Origin: Geobacter argillaceus
Lineage (GTDB): Bacteria; Desulfobacterota; Desulfuromonadia; Geobacterales; DSM-12255
Assembly: GCF_007830735.1 (NCBI RefSeq)
Contig: NZ_VLLN01000022.1
Span: forward strand, 1-64,000
Length of the DNA stretch: 64,000 nucleotides
Direction of reading: 5' to 3'
This document shows positions 35,205 through 43,872 of the stretch, in pieces (position 1 is the stretch's first letter; every line of letters begins with the position of its first letter). The position numbers and the translations under genes are program-made. The notes under the pieces are model-generated. The model did not search any database. It worked only from the letters and a program-made list of their open reading frames with translations, and was not told the origin of the DNA.

Positions 35205-35891
35205 ATGGCCCACTACGCACGATACCGTGTCACCCCCTTTGCCCTTTTCATGACTTTCATCGGCGGCGAAGAGGCTCTCCGCTTTCTGATGAACAAAGGG
35301 TTGTTAAACATCCCGACCACAACCTTTCTCTACCTCTACTCTTTCAGGGCCGTGACAGTCGGCCTCCTCCTGGCTTGTTACTGGAAACGATACGAAGAAA
35401 TCCGACTTCGCGATTTCCTGCGGTACAGTGAAACCTTTTTGAGTGTCGGCGTCGGCATTATCGTCTTTGTTCTCTGGATAAACATGCCGTGGGTGCTCGG
35501 CCTTTCCGGATCTCCGGCAGGGTACGATCCGACAGTGCTGTCGGATTTCTTTACACGTCATTGCCTGATCGCAATTCGTTTGCTAAGCGCCTCAATCGTT
35601 GCACCAATCATGGAAGAGCTCTTCTGGCGGTCGTTTCTCCTGCGCTACGTCATCAATCCCAACATTACAAGGGTTCCGGTCGGGACCTTTACCTGGACAT
35701 CCTTTCTCATCAGCGCCCTTCTCTTCGGACTTGAACACCACCAGTTCTACGCCGGAATCATGGCCGGCGTGGCCTACAGCCTGCTCCTCTACCGGACCAA
35801 GAGTATTGCCCTCTGTGTGGTTAGTCACGGTATTACCAATGCGCTCCTAGGAATCTTTGTGCTGCAGACGCAGCAGTGGCGATTCTGGTAA
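35205..35891 (+). CDS. CAAX-protease-like membrane protein of the PEP-CTERM system (TIGR03008 type)
   Basis: A 228-residue integral membrane protein with about six to seven helices. The ABI/CPBP motifs are present: EELFWRSFLLR (E137, E138, R142), FGLEHHQFYAG (H178/H179) and VSHGITNALLG (H208). These are the catalytic residues of Rce1-like glutamic intramembrane proteases. Relatives are recurrent partners of exosortase loci and may process the sorted proteins, but no function is proven. The ATG at 35205 is chosen; the frame is open from a TTG at 35166. It is divergent from the acyltransferase operon. Confidence 0.8.
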   Translation: MAHYARYRVTPFALFMTFIGGEEALRFLMNKGLLNIPTTTFLYLYSFRAVTVGLLLACYWKRYEEIRLRDFLRYSETFLSVGVGIIVFVLWINMPWVLGLSGSPAGYDPTVLSDFFTRHCLIAIRLLSASIVAPIMEELFWRSFLLRYVINPNITRVPVGTFTWTSFLISALLFGLEHHQFYAGIMAGVAYSLLLYRTKSIALCVVSHGITNALLGIFVLQTQQWRFW

Positions 35892-35980
35892 CTGACAAAT
35901 CAGTGTCGGTGTTCTTTACACTAGCCATGCACTCGTTAGCACTGCCGAGTTTTTTCTTTTCATTTCAAAACGTTACGCAT

Positions 35981-35997
35981 TGGCATATCTCGTGCTA
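35981..35997 (+). promoter_or_regulatory. Sigma-54 (-24/-12) promoter of the PEP-CTERM protein gene
   Basis: TGGCATATCTCGTGCTA has GG at 35982-35983 and GC at 35994-35995 with exactly 10 bp between, the RpoN spacing. The predicted start is about 36007, some 59 nt before the ATG at 36066. PEP-CTERM genes in other bacteria are known to be controlled by RpoN with the PrsK/PrsR two-component system. Confidence 0.65.
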
Positions 35998-36065
35998 CAA
36001 CAAGTCTGACTTCAACATTTACGGCAACAATGCCTAAATAGCATTGACTAAAAAAGGAGACAAAA

Positions 36066-36881
36066 ATGAAAACGAAACTGATTGCACTTCTCGCCTCATG
36101 CATGCTCATGGCCACTGCGGCTACGGCAATGGCTGTACCCGTCCCCGTTGGCGCGACAACCTTCCATTGGACAAATTATGAGAACCATCTATCCACGACT
36201 GCAACATCTCCCCAAACATTGTCCGGCGTATTTAGTCTTGACACAATCTCTCCAAAGGGCGGCTCTCCCACTTGGGCTCAAGGAAATGGTGGCCAATATC
36301 TTTACGGCTATTTCGATAGCCTGCTTACAACATCTGCTGTAGGTGAAAAAGTCGGATCCCAAACCACGTTCAGCGGTGGGAAACTCTATGTTTTTGAAAC
36401 AACTTCTGTATTTGATCTGACCAAGACTGCCACCATTTTTTCGGATTTGGCTGCTGCCGGAACTCTATGGCTCTCCGCAGATTTTGTTGCGGGCGGTGAT
36501 TTCACACAACCTGCAAGTACACTCGTAGCAACTATCACAGGTGGAGGGAATTCTGGAACTACCCCCAATTACCCTGCTATCAAAGGCCGTGGAACTTCGT
36601 TACTAGATGTTACTGGCGGTACAATGTTCAGCACCTTTAATACTAACTCTTTTACTCGTTTCGATGGTTCTGGACAATTTGCTGATTTGTCTATGGAAAA
36701 CACGTTTGCAATCATCAACAACGGAACTTCTCCTCTAGTCAATACTTACAAAGGTTGGGATGTGGTCAGCAGCGACCCTATTGACGCAGTCGCCACCCCC
36801 GAGCCTGGCACCTTCGCCCTTCTCGGCGCCGGCCTGATCGGCCTCGGCTTTTTCGGCAGAAAGCGCTCTCGCAAAGCATAA
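36066..36881 (+). CDS. PEP-CTERM sorting-domain protein
   Basis: A 271-residue exported protein with a signal peptide (LIALLASCMLMATAATAMA). A beta-rich, Ser/Thr/Gly-rich body of unknown family follows. The C-terminal sorting signal starts at about residue 242: VATPEPGTFALLGAGLIGLGFF then the basic tail GRKRSRKA. The PEP motif marks the site for exosortase XrtA, which removes the tail and probably leads to attachment or release at the surface. AAAGGAG lies 5-6 nt before the ATG. It is a single gene, with a sigma-54 promoter before it and a terminator after. Confidence 0.95.
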   Translation: MKTKLIALLASCMLMATAATAMAVPVPVGATTFHWTNYENHLSTTATSPQTLSGVFSLDTISPKGGSPTWAQGNGGQYLYGYFDSLLTTSAVGEKVGSQTTFSGGKLYVFETTSVFDLTKTATIFSDLAAAGTLWLSADFVAGGDFTQPASTLVATITGGGNSGTTPNYPAIKGRGTSLLDVTGGTMFSTFNTNSFTRFDGSGQFADLSMENTFAIINNGTSPLVNTYKGWDVVSSDPIDAVATPEPGTFALLGAGLIGLGFFGRKRSRKA

Positions 36882-36900
36882 CCCGACGATTCTTCACAAA

Positions 36901-36934
36901 AAAGGGCATCAGCTGCAGCTGGTGCCCTTTTTTC
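36901..36934 (+). terminator. Intrinsic terminator after the PEP-CTERM gene
   Basis: A near-perfect hairpin, AAAGGGCATCAGCTG paired with CAGCTGGTGCCCTTT, is followed by further Ts and preceded by As, so it could act in both directions. It begins 19 bp after the stop codon. Confidence 0.9.
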
Positions 36935-36969
36935 ATTGCTGAAATCAATTCGTGGGTTAAACTCTTCCC

Positions 36970-38037
36970 ATGATCTCTTCACAAATCATCGATACACTCA
37001 TAACCGCAGCAACCACGGCTCCAACCGTCGACAACTGCCAGCCCTGGCAATTCATCACCCGTGATGACGGGCTCGATATTCATCTCGACCGACAGCGGGC
37101 CGAGTTTTTCGGCGACTATTGCTACACCGCAGCATACGCCACCATCGGCGCCGCCGTTCAGAATATGGTTATCGCTGCAAGCAACCTTAACCTTGCGTGT
37201 GAGGTTACCTCATTTCCTTCTCCGGAAAAGCCGGTTGCCCGCATCACCTTCCGCCCAAGTCTTACTACTACGGATCAGCTTTTTAATGCAATTTTACAAC
37301 GATGTACCAACCGACGTCCCTATCGGAACGAAAAGCTGGACGAACCGACGGCAGTGGCGCTTAAGCAGGCAGTAACAGTCCCCGGAGCGACCCTTCATCT
37401 GTTTGATGATCATACCTCAATGAAACAGCTCTTCCTCCTGGCAGCAAAGATCGACAGTATCATCTTCAACCACCCACAACTCCATGCAAACCTCTTTCGC
37501 TGGCTGCGCTGGAATGACGGGGACGTGCAGGAAACCCGCGATGGTCTGCCGATTGGCAGCCTGGAACTCGATCCGTTTCAGCGCCTCTTCTTCCGGCTTA
37601 TGTCCTCATGGCCGCTTCTCCGCACGCTCAACCTGATCGGCATTAACCGTCTTGTCGGCTTACTGAACAGCAGCCTGCTGATGAAATCGGCCGCCCTCGG
37701 CATCCTGGTCATGGATGGCTCGTCTAATCAGCATTATTTCGCTGGGGGGCGCTGCATGGAGCGTATCTGGCTGACTGCAACCGCACAAGGAGTTGCGGTA
37801 CACCCGTTTGGAGGCCTGCCGTTTATTTTGACCCGGATGCTCCGTGGAGGGAAGGAAGGGTTTTCTGATCAACAATACCGCCTTCTCAAGAATACCTATG
37901 CACGTCTTCAGGAAATTATTCCGATCACACCTGCAAACGCATTGATCATCCTGTTCCGCTTCGGCTATGCCGACCCGCCCACCCAGCGCTCCCTGCGCCG
38001 ACCTGTTAGTGACGTGCTACAAACATTCAACGGATAA
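36970..38037 (+). CDS. Nitroreductase-fold protein, unknown substrate
   Basis: A 355-residue protein. The N-terminal LITAATTAPTVDNCQPWQFITRDDGLDIHLD carries the APS..N.QPW-type FMN-binding stretch of nitroreductases. C-terminal GGRCMERIWLTATAQGVAVHPFGGLPF matches the second half of the flavin pocket. It is much longer than stand-alone nitroreductases (about 200) and resembles the long form encoded beside ThiF/E1-like genes. The ATG at 36970 has only a weak site upstream. It stands between the PEP-CTERM gene and the toxin-antitoxin pair, on the plus strand, converging with the ThiF operon across about 1.6 kb. Confidence 0.75.
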   Translation: MISSQIIDTLITAATTAPTVDNCQPWQFITRDDGLDIHLDRQRAEFFGDYCYTAAYATIGAAVQNMVIAASNLNLACEVTSFPSPEKPVARITFRPSLTTTDQLFNAILQRCTNRRPYRNEKLDEPTAVALKQAVTVPGATLHLFDDHTSMKQLFLLAAKIDSIIFNHPQLHANLFRWLRWNDGDVQETRDGLPIGSLELDPFQRLFFRLMSSWPLLRTLNLIGINRLVGLLNSSLLMKSAALGILVMDGSSNQHYFAGGRCMERIWLTATAQGVAVHPFGGLPFILTRMLRGGKEGFSDQQYRLLKNTYARLQEIIPITPANALIILFRFGYADPPTQRSLRRPVSDVLQTFNG

Positions 38038-38124
38038 CTCACAACAACGTGCAGCGCGTTACGCCATTCACAAGCAGGGTTCCTCCTGGCACCTCAAAAT
38101 ACATCCATGTACACATCCACTGTA

Positions 38125-38154
38125 GTTGATATCAACCATCGATCATGCTATGGT
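38125..38154 (+). promoter_or_regulatory. Promoter and operator of the toxin-antitoxin pair
   Basis: TTGATA (38126-38131) and TATGGT (38149-38154) are 17 bp apart. A perfect 12-bp palindrome GTTGATATCAAC (38125-38136) covers the -35 element, a sensible place for autorepression by the AbrB-type antitoxin. Confidence 0.55.
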
Positions 38155-38181
38155 AAAAACACATAATCAAATGGAGGACAT

Positions 38182-38388
38182 ATGCAAGCAGTTGCGTTAT
38201 CGAGCAAATTCCAGGTGGTCATCCCGAAAAAGGTACGAGAGTCCCTCTCACTGGTTGCCGGCCAGAAAATCCAGATTATTGCCTACGACAACCGTATCGA
38301 GATGATCCCTGTTTGCCCTCTGGCAGATATGATCGGCTTTGTCGAGGGAATCGATACCTCTTTTGATCGGGAAGAGGACCGGCTGTGA
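38182..38388 (+). CDS. AbrB/MazE-type antitoxin
   Basis: A 68-residue protein with the swapped-hairpin AbrB DNA-binding fold: AVALSSKFQVVIPKKVRESLSLVAGQKIQIIAYDNRIEMIP. The C-terminal tail (DTSFDREEDRL) is the usual toxin-binding extension. GGAGG lies close before the ATG. Its stop overlaps the toxin start (GTGA). Binds its own promoter and neutralises the VapC-like toxin encoded next. Confidence 0.9.
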   Translation: MQAVALSSKFQVVIPKKVRESLSLVAGQKIQIIAYDNRIEMIPVCPLADMIGFVEGIDTSFDREEDRL

Positions 38389-38765
38389 ACCTGGTGGATT
38401 CTTCCGGATGGATTGAATATTTCTCCCGAGGCCCCAACGCCGACGCCTTCAAAGAGCCGATCCTCGATACGGCACAACTGATTGTTCCAACAATAGTCTT
38501 ATACGAGGTTTTCAAGCTGATTGCCCGCGAACGAGGTGAAAGCTCCGGACTTCTTGCCGTGGCAGCCATGCGCGAGGGGCTTATAGTGGATATCAGCGAG
38601 GAACTGGCACTGAACGGTGCGAAATTGAGCCTGGACCACCGCCTTCCCATGGCCGATGCTCTGATCCTCGCCTGTGCACGCGCAAAGAAAGCAACCGTGT
38701 GGACCCAGGACGACCACTTCAATGGGTTGTCCTCGGTGCAGTTTATTCCGAAAACGGCTCACTGA
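38385..38765 (+). CDS. VapC-type PIN-domain toxin
   Basis: A 126-residue PIN ribonuclease. The acidic metal-binding set is complete: D5 (NLVDSSGWIEYF), E41 (VLYEVFK), D91 (LPMADALILA) and D109/D110 (VWTQDDHF). The start is GTG at 38385, overlapping the antitoxin stop. VapC toxins cleave tRNA or rRNA when freed from the antitoxin. Nothing suggests inactivation. Confidence 0.9.
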   Translation: MNLVDSSGWIEYFSRGPNADAFKEPILDTAQLIVPTIVLYEVFKLIARERGESSGLLAVAAMREGLIVDISEELALNGAKLSLDHRLPMADALILACARAKKATVWTQDDHFNGLSSVQFIPKTAH

Positions 38766-38774
38766 ACGTCGGCA

Positions 38775-39560
38775 TCAAGACGACGTCATATCCCTCCGCT
38801 CCTCTCGCCTATTCCTCAACTCATGACGATCAAGGCTCTCGCTCAGCAGAGAAATAATCTCGGTCGCCGCACTAACGATATGTTCCCGACGGAACCCGGC
38901 CTTGGTCATCTCCCGGTAGAATGTCTTCGCAACCATCTTCACCACCTTGCCCGTATCCAGCGAATCGGCATTAAATGCCCCGGTCAACAGGCCCTGAGTC
39001 TCGCTGGCTACGGCCAACTGGGCAAAGCGGGACTTGAGTAGTCCCTGAAGCTGATTTACCTGGACTGACTTACCGACAAGAAGCGCCACAAAGACCGACA
39101 GGTTCAGGTCGCTGTAGTCGAAGGAGCGACCATCGACCGGATTGCTGACGTTGAGTACGCCTATCACCTTGCGGTTGATGACGATCGGCACACAGATGAA
39201 GCTTTTGTTGGCTGACTCCGGCCGGCGCGCCAGCGGAAGGAATTCCGTCTGATCGATGTCCTGCACCAGCAAGGCCTGTCCCGTTGCCGCCACCCGGCCG
39301 GCAATCCCCTCATTCACCTTTACCGCCTCCGTGTAGGCCTTTGGCGGCAGATCACCGTGCTTGGCAAAGAGCCGGAGACGGAAATCGTCAGACTCCTCGT
39401 CCTCCTTGAACAGCATGATGGAACAGGTGGTTGATTGGAGTATATTGGCTGCCATGGCGACCAACTCATCCAGACTCTCGTCCATGTTTGCCTGTTCTTC
39501 CAGAAAGGTGGAGAGGCCGATCAGCTTGATGAACTGGTCATACTGATGTGTGGATCCCAT
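38775..39560 (-). CDS. GAF-domain signalling protein
   Basis: From the ATG at 39560 (AAGGTG 6 nt upstream) the product has 261 residues. A GAF domain spans about residues 15-165: ILQSTTCSIMLFKEDEESDDFRLRLFAKHGDL, GIAGRVAATGQALLVQDI, FICVPIVINRKVIGVLNVSNP. A helical C-terminal part (about 170-261) ends in a basic tail and has no catalytic output domain. It may sense a small ligand and act through a partner. It is transcribed on its own: a terminator separates it from the ThiF-like gene upstream. Confidence 0.8.
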   Translation of the reverse strand: MGSTHQYDQFIKLIGLSTFLEEQANMDESLDELVAMAANILQSTTCSIMLFKEDEESDDFRLRLFAKHGDLPPKAYTEAVKVNEGIAGRVAATGQALLVQDIDQTEFLPLARRPESANKSFICVPIVINRKVIGVLNVSNPVDGRSFDYSDLNLSVFVALLVGKSVQVNQLQGLLKSRFAQLAVASETQGLLTGAFNADSLDTGKVVKMVAKTFYREMTKAGFRREHIVSAATEIISLLSESLDRHELRNRREERRDMTSS

Positions 39561-39615
39561 TATTTTCACCTTGTGCACATTATAATTCACTTACAACTCT
39601 CTGCAACATCACTGC

Positions 39616-39646
39616 AAAAAGAGGGTGTCACAAGCGCGGCACCCTC
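39616..39646 (-). terminator. Intrinsic terminator after the E1/ThiF-like gene
   Basis: On the minus strand GAGGGTG (39640-39646) pairs with CACCCTC (39621-39627) and is followed by TTTTT (39616-39620). It ends the exporter/ThiF operon before the GAF gene. Confidence 0.85.
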
Positions 39647-39671
39647 ATAAATAGGAATACAGAAAAAGGGT

Positions 39672-40538
39672 TCAAGAAGCGGCCCGGACCTTCTTCAGAA
39701 TAATCCACCGCTTCAGGGCCTGGATAGGATTCCTGCCACCCAGCCATAAATACCCTTGCGTATATTTGTTTCTCAACAGATCAATCTGCAGATAGGCTGG
39801 GACCGGCCGAACCGTCCCCTTGACGGTGAGGATCTTTACGACTTCCGTAGCAATCAGGGTGGTGGCCTGCGTGATGGCCAGTGCCAGGGCCGGGCCCCTC
39901 TTTTTGGCCAGGCTAACCTTGGACAGATCCAGGTACTTGAGATGATAGGGATGGGGGGCAAGGCCAGCGGCAAAAGCCGCTACCTTTTCATTCTGATCCA
40001 TGCCGTCGCGGATAGCAAAGTAGTCGTCAAACGACATGCCGTTCGGGGCAAAAACCTGCAATGTAGCACCAAATCCTAGCGGAGCGGCAGTGAGTGCGTA
40101 AATCCCCATTTCCCGACAGCGATTGAAAATCGCCCGACGGATGTCGATCTCGAAGAAATCTATCCCGTCCACGTAAACATCCACGTCGTCCAGAAAGGTA
40201 TCGAGATTCTCCAGAGAGACACCGTCAGGAAAGAGACGGATATCGGCATAGGGGTTGATGTCCCGGACCATCCCCTGCAACACTTCCCCCTTGTGCCTCT
40301 CCAGGGTGCTGACAAAGGCGCCGTACTGGCGGTTGATATTCACCGTGTCAAAGGTGTCGAAATCGGCGATATTAAATTTTCCGACACCGAGCCGCGCCAG
40401 GGTCAGCAGATGCAGCCCACCCACCCCACCAGCGCCGGCAACTGCAACCCGGGCCTCCAGCAGTCGCTGCTGGTCGTCTTCACTCAGTAGCCCCAGGTTG
40501 CGGGAAAATGCCTCCCGCAGGAACTGTTCACGGTCCAT
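39672..40538 (-). CDS. E1/ThiF/MoeB-like adenylating enzyme without zinc cysteines
   Basis: A 288-residue protein. The nucleotide-binding VAVAGAGGVGGLHLL is at residues 32-46, the acidic DFDTFDTVNINRQ with its Arg finger near 60-72, and the second Asp in VDVYVDGIDFF near 130. In MoeB/ThiF it would adenylate the C-terminal carboxylate of a small protein or peptide. The CxxC pairs that bind zinc in MoeB and ThiF are absent, and so is a clear catalytic Cys. The start overlaps the TolC-like gene by 11 bp, so it is the last gene of the export operon. The target is unknown and no ubiquitin-like protein was found nearby. Confidence 0.8.
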   Translation of the reverse strand: MDREQFLREAFSRNLGLLSEDDQQRLLEARVAVAGAGGVGGLHLLTLARLGVGKFNIADFDTFDTVNINRQYGAFVSTLERHKGEVLQGMVRDINPYADIRLFPDGVSLENLDTFLDDVDVYVDGIDFFEIDIRRAIFNRCREMGIYALTAAPLGFGATLQVFAPNGMSFDDYFAIRDGMDQNEKVAAFAAGLAPHPYHLKYLDLSKVSLAKKRGPALALAITQATTLIATEVVKILTVKGTVRPVPAYLQIDLLRNKYTQGYLWLGGRNPIQALKRWIILKKVRAAS

Positions 40539-42063
40539 GGCTGCTCCTCACGAGAAATCCTTCGCCCCGCCGGTTCTGCATCAACAGCCGCGTTTCCAGC
40601 TCTGACCATACATCTTCAGCGTTGTCACCGTGTTGCGAGGTCGGCAGTGGATCCACGGCAGGGGGAGCCGGTCGCCGACTGTCGAGCTCCTTCTGCATCA
40701 GCTTCTCATAATAATCGAAGTCGGGTTGATAAAGCGGTGACGATACCGTCCACGTCCCCAACTCGGTTGCCGTGTTTGCCTCAAGGAGCGCCAACGCATT
40801 CCCCAATGACACGACACCCTGATAGTAACTGTCAAAGGCATCCCAGAGGCCTGCTTCGTTGGCCAGGGCTTCGTCATAACGGGCCGCACCGGTGCCGAAA
40901 CGGTCAACAGATTTTCCCAGGGCAGCCTCAACGGCCCTGACCTGTTTTTCCTGGGCCAGGACCAGGCTCTGCTGCTCTGCCACCTCCCGCCAGCTCTCCT
41001 CTATCTCCAGCCGTACGTTTCTGGCCAGTTCCTCGCGGGAATACGACAACTGCTGGCGCTGTGCCGTTGCCCTGCGTACCGTGGCAGCGGTCCGGCCCCA
41101 TTCGAAGAGCGACCATTCAGCCTGCACGGTTGCCTGCCAGAGTTCCGGCCGGGCAACGTTCGTCTCTTTCTGGCGGTAATACCCCCCCTCCAGATATACC
41201 TGAGGCAGAAAACCGCTCCTGGCCGCTCCCACCCCCTCATCCGCCGTTTCCACCCGTTCCTGCAAAACTTTCAGGTCCTCCCTTTGTTCCAACCCTGAGG
41301 TCATCAGTTCGTTGAGGCTGGCACCAAGGGTAACCTTTACCGGTGATCCAACAACCGAAAGCTCTTCGCCCGGCCCGGCCTGGATCAGCTTCCGTAACCG
41401 GCTCATGGCGATCTCGCCGCGGCTTTTCGCCCTGATCAACCTGGTTTGGGCCATGGCCAGCTCAGCTTCCTGCCTCAAGACCTCTTCCCGGTCGGCGTAC
41501 CCCTCAGCCAGCCTTTCACGCACCACCCTGAGCCGTTCCTCCCTGGCACGAATCCCCTTTTCAGCAGCCCTGACCTGGCTCTCGGTTATGAGCACTTCGT
41601 TAAAGCTCTGCCGCACCTGGAGTGTCAGGAGCCGCCGCTGGCGGGCAGTGTCAAACTCAGCGGCCCTGGAATGGTGCTCAGCCCGCCGATAGCCGTGGAT
41701 CAGATTGCCGCCAGTGTAAAGGGGTTGCTTCAGAATAAGTCCGAAAGAATAGGCATACCGGTCGCCAGTGGAAACAGTTACGTCACTTGCCGGTATACCG
41801 GGAGCAAAGGTGTTGCCGTTGATGATCAGCCGGTCTGCCTTATCGAAGAGAGAGTAGGAGCCCTTGAACGTCAACGACGGCAGGAAGCCGGTGCGGGATA
41901 TTTTAAGATCTTCACCGGCAACTCTGGAGAGGGCATCATACGCCTTAAGGCTGCTGCTCTGTCCAGAAGCCAGACGAATACACTCCTCCACGGTGACGAC
42001 TCTTCCCTCCGCGGGCAACGCCATGGCAAAGAACAACAGTATGGAGAGAAATTTGTTCCGCAT
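40528..42063 (-). CDS. TolC-family outer-membrane efflux protein
   Basis: A 511-residue protein with signal peptide (LSILLFFAMALPAEG) and two OEP repeats, about 25-235 and 255-440, made of long amphipathic helices (for example RQRRLLTLQVRQSFNEVLITESQVRAAEKG) with strand segments such as YAYSFGLILKQPLYTGGNL and QATVQAEWSLFEWG. The C-terminal 80 residues are a Pro-rich extension beyond the usual TolC length. It forms the outer channel of the tripartite exporter encoded upstream; 4 bp from the adaptor gene. Confidence 0.9.
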   Translation of the reverse strand: MRNKFLSILLFFAMALPAEGRVVTVEECIRLASGQSSSLKAYDALSRVAGEDLKISRTGFLPSLTFKGSYSLFDKADRLIINGNTFAPGIPASDVTVSTGDRYAYSFGLILKQPLYTGGNLIHGYRRAEHHSRAAEFDTARQRRLLTLQVRQSFNEVLITESQVRAAEKGIRAREERLRVVRERLAEGYADREEVLRQEAELAMAQTRLIRAKSRGEIAMSRLRKLIQAGPGEELSVVGSPVKVTLGASLNELMTSGLEQREDLKVLQERVETADEGVGAARSGFLPQVYLEGGYYRQKETNVARPELWQATVQAEWSLFEWGRTAATVRRATAQRQQLSYSREELARNVRLEIEESWREVAEQQSLVLAQEKQVRAVEAALGKSVDRFGTGAARYDEALANEAGLWDAFDSYYQGVVSLGNALALLEANTATELGTWTVSSPLYQPDFDYYEKLMQKELDSRRPAPPAVDPLPTSQHGDNAEDVWSELETRLLMQNRRGEGFLVRSSHGP

Positions 42064-42067
42064 AGCC

Positions 42068-43096
42068 CTATTTGAACCGTACCGTAACAGTCATGCCGTT
42101 CTTGAGCCCCGAGTAGTTATCCAGCCGCACATGGATCTTCTGGGTGTTGATGTCAAACGACGCCATCGGGTCGAAGCTCTTTTGCGTCTTTTTGAGGACA
42201 ACCGGAAAAACCTTGGCGACCGTGCCGGCAAAGACCTTTCCCCGATAGGCGTCCATGGTCACTTCGGCCTTCTGCCCCTCCTTGACCCGTCCCACATCGG
42301 TCTCTTCCAGCTCTGCGCGGATACGTAGCGTCTCCGGATTGATCAGATGCAGCAAGGGAGTGCCGATATCCGCTCCTTCTCCGGCATCCCTGAAGCGCCC
42401 GGCAACCAGACCCGAAATAGGCGCATACACCCGATAGTCTTTCAGAACACCATCGACAAAGCTGAGTTCTGCCCTGGCACGTTCAACCTCGGCACGAGCC
42501 TGACCACGGTCCTCATTCCTGGTCCCGTAGCGAAATTTTGCCAGGTTGGCATCGGCGCTCCCCAGCTCTCCCTCGGCGACTCGAAGCCGCTCTTCAGCCC
42601 TATTCAATTCCACCAGGGTGGTGGCCCCTTTGTCATAGAGCCGCCGCTGCCGGTCAAACTCGTCCTTCGCCTGTGTCACAACCGCCTGCGACCGCTCCCG
42701 GCCGCTTTTGGCCATTGCCACATCCTCAGTGCGGTAACCATCCTTCATTTCACGATATCTGGCCTCGGCAGCAGCCAGGGCAGCCATCATCTGTCGGCGC
42801 TGAGCTTCAATCTTCGTCGTATCGAACTCCAGAAGAAGTTGCCCAGCCTTCACTGTGGCACCATCTTCCACCAGAACGCGCCTGATCGTTCCTTTAACCT
42901 GACTGCTCAGTTCGATATCTGTGCCGCTCTCCACAACCCCCTTGGCGGTCACCCCCACTGTCTGCCCGGTAGAGGAGGTACCAACCGACACAGGTTCCGG
43001 CTTCCTCTCCAAAAATTTTGGGCCTACAAGTGCGATAAGCACCGCCACACAGATCAATGCACCGATAATACCTATACCAAGTCGTCCGTTCTTCAT
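42068..43096 (-). CDS. HlyD/MacA-type periplasmic adaptor of an ABC exporter (DevB-like)
   Basis: A 342-residue membrane-fusion protein. A short cytoplasmic start and one membrane helix (IGIIGALICVAVLIALVG) are followed by a lipoyl half (GVVESGTDIELSSQVKGTIRRVLVEDGATVKAGQLLLEFD), a long helical hairpin (about 110-200) and the second lipoyl/beta-barrel part (VYAPISGLVAGRFRDAGEGADIGTPLLHL). It bridges the inner-membrane ABC pump with the TolC-like channel. A 74-bp gap follows the ATPase gene. Confidence 0.9.
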   Translation of the reverse strand: MKNGRLGIGIIGALICVAVLIALVGPKFLERKPEPVSVGTSSTGQTVGVTAKGVVESGTDIELSSQVKGTIRRVLVEDGATVKAGQLLLEFDTTKIEAQRRQMMAALAAAEARYREMKDGYRTEDVAMAKSGRERSQAVVTQAKDEFDRQRRLYDKGATTLVELNRAEERLRVAEGELGSADANLAKFRYGTRNEDRGQARAEVERARAELSFVDGVLKDYRVYAPISGLVAGRFRDAGEGADIGTPLLHLINPETLRIRAELEETDVGRVKEGQKAEVTMDAYRGKVFAGTVAKVFPVVLKKTQKSFDPMASFDINTQKIHVRLDNYSGLKNGMTVTVRFK

Positions 43097-43170
43097 AAAG
43101 CCTCACAGAGGAGTATCAGGCAAAGCAATAACCGGCTCGCCGTTCGGTCCTCCCGGTCGCGAATAACCAG

Positions 43171-43872
43171 TCACCGGTTCATGCCATGCCCTTGTTCCCG
43201 GTGTATTACACCATCTTCCATAAAAAGTATGCGGTCAAAGAGATCCTCGATCCGGTTGTCGTGGGTCGCCACGACCACGCACCGCCTCCTGTCGACCGCC
43301 AGCTCTTTCAGCAGTTCCATGACCTTGCGGCCGTTTGTCTGATCCAAATTTCCGGTTGGCTCATCAGCGAGAATAATCGGCGAATCGGCCGCAAGCGCCC
43401 TGGCTACCGCCACCCGTTGCCGCTGCCCACCGCTCAGGTCCCGCGGCAAGAACCCCATACGCTGTTCCAACCCCACCCTGGTCAACATCTCCCTGGCCCG
43501 TTTGTCCGCATCCTCCCCGGTCATCCCTTTCATTTTCAGCCCCAGCAGCACATTTTCATGGGCTGTCAGGGCGGGAAACAGGTTGAACCCCTGGAAAATG
43601 AACGAAATATGGCGTTTGCGGATGGCCGGAAGCTTCTCCTCGGGAAGATCGGCCACCTCGCTACCGTAAAGCTTGAGCGAACCGGAGGTCGCGCGAAGGA
43701 TGCATCCCAGAATGGAAAGCAGAGTCGTCTTGCCGCTTCCCGACGGCCCGAAAAGCCCCACAACCTCCCCCTCCCGCAACGAGAAGCTGATATTATCTAC
43801 GGCCATGACCTCGATCTGTCCCTCGCGGTAGATCTTTTTCAGATCTCTGACAATTATTGGGTCTGCCATCAC
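43171..43872 (-). CDS. ABC transporter ATPase (MacB/LolD/DevA-like)
   Basis: A 233-residue ATPase with Walker A GPSGSGKT near residue 40, Q-loop FQGFNLFPALTAHENV, signature LSGGQRQRVAVARAL, Walker B PIILADEPTGNLD, and the switch His in VVATHD. The DEPTGNLD form is typical of the LolD/MacB group that powers export of lipids, lipopeptides or peptides. The start overlaps the permease stop by one base. Confidence 0.95.
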   Translation of the reverse strand: MMADPIIVRDLKKIYREGQIEVMAVDNISFSLREGEVVGLFGPSGSGKTTLLSILGCILRATSGSLKLYGSEVADLPEEKLPAIRKRHISFIFQGFNLFPALTAHENVLLGLKMKGMTGEDADKRAREMLTRVGLEQRMGFLPRDLSGGQRQRVAVARALAADSPIILADEPTGNLDQTNGRKVMELLKELAVDRRRCVVVATHDNRIEDLFDRILFMEDGVIHREQGHGMNR

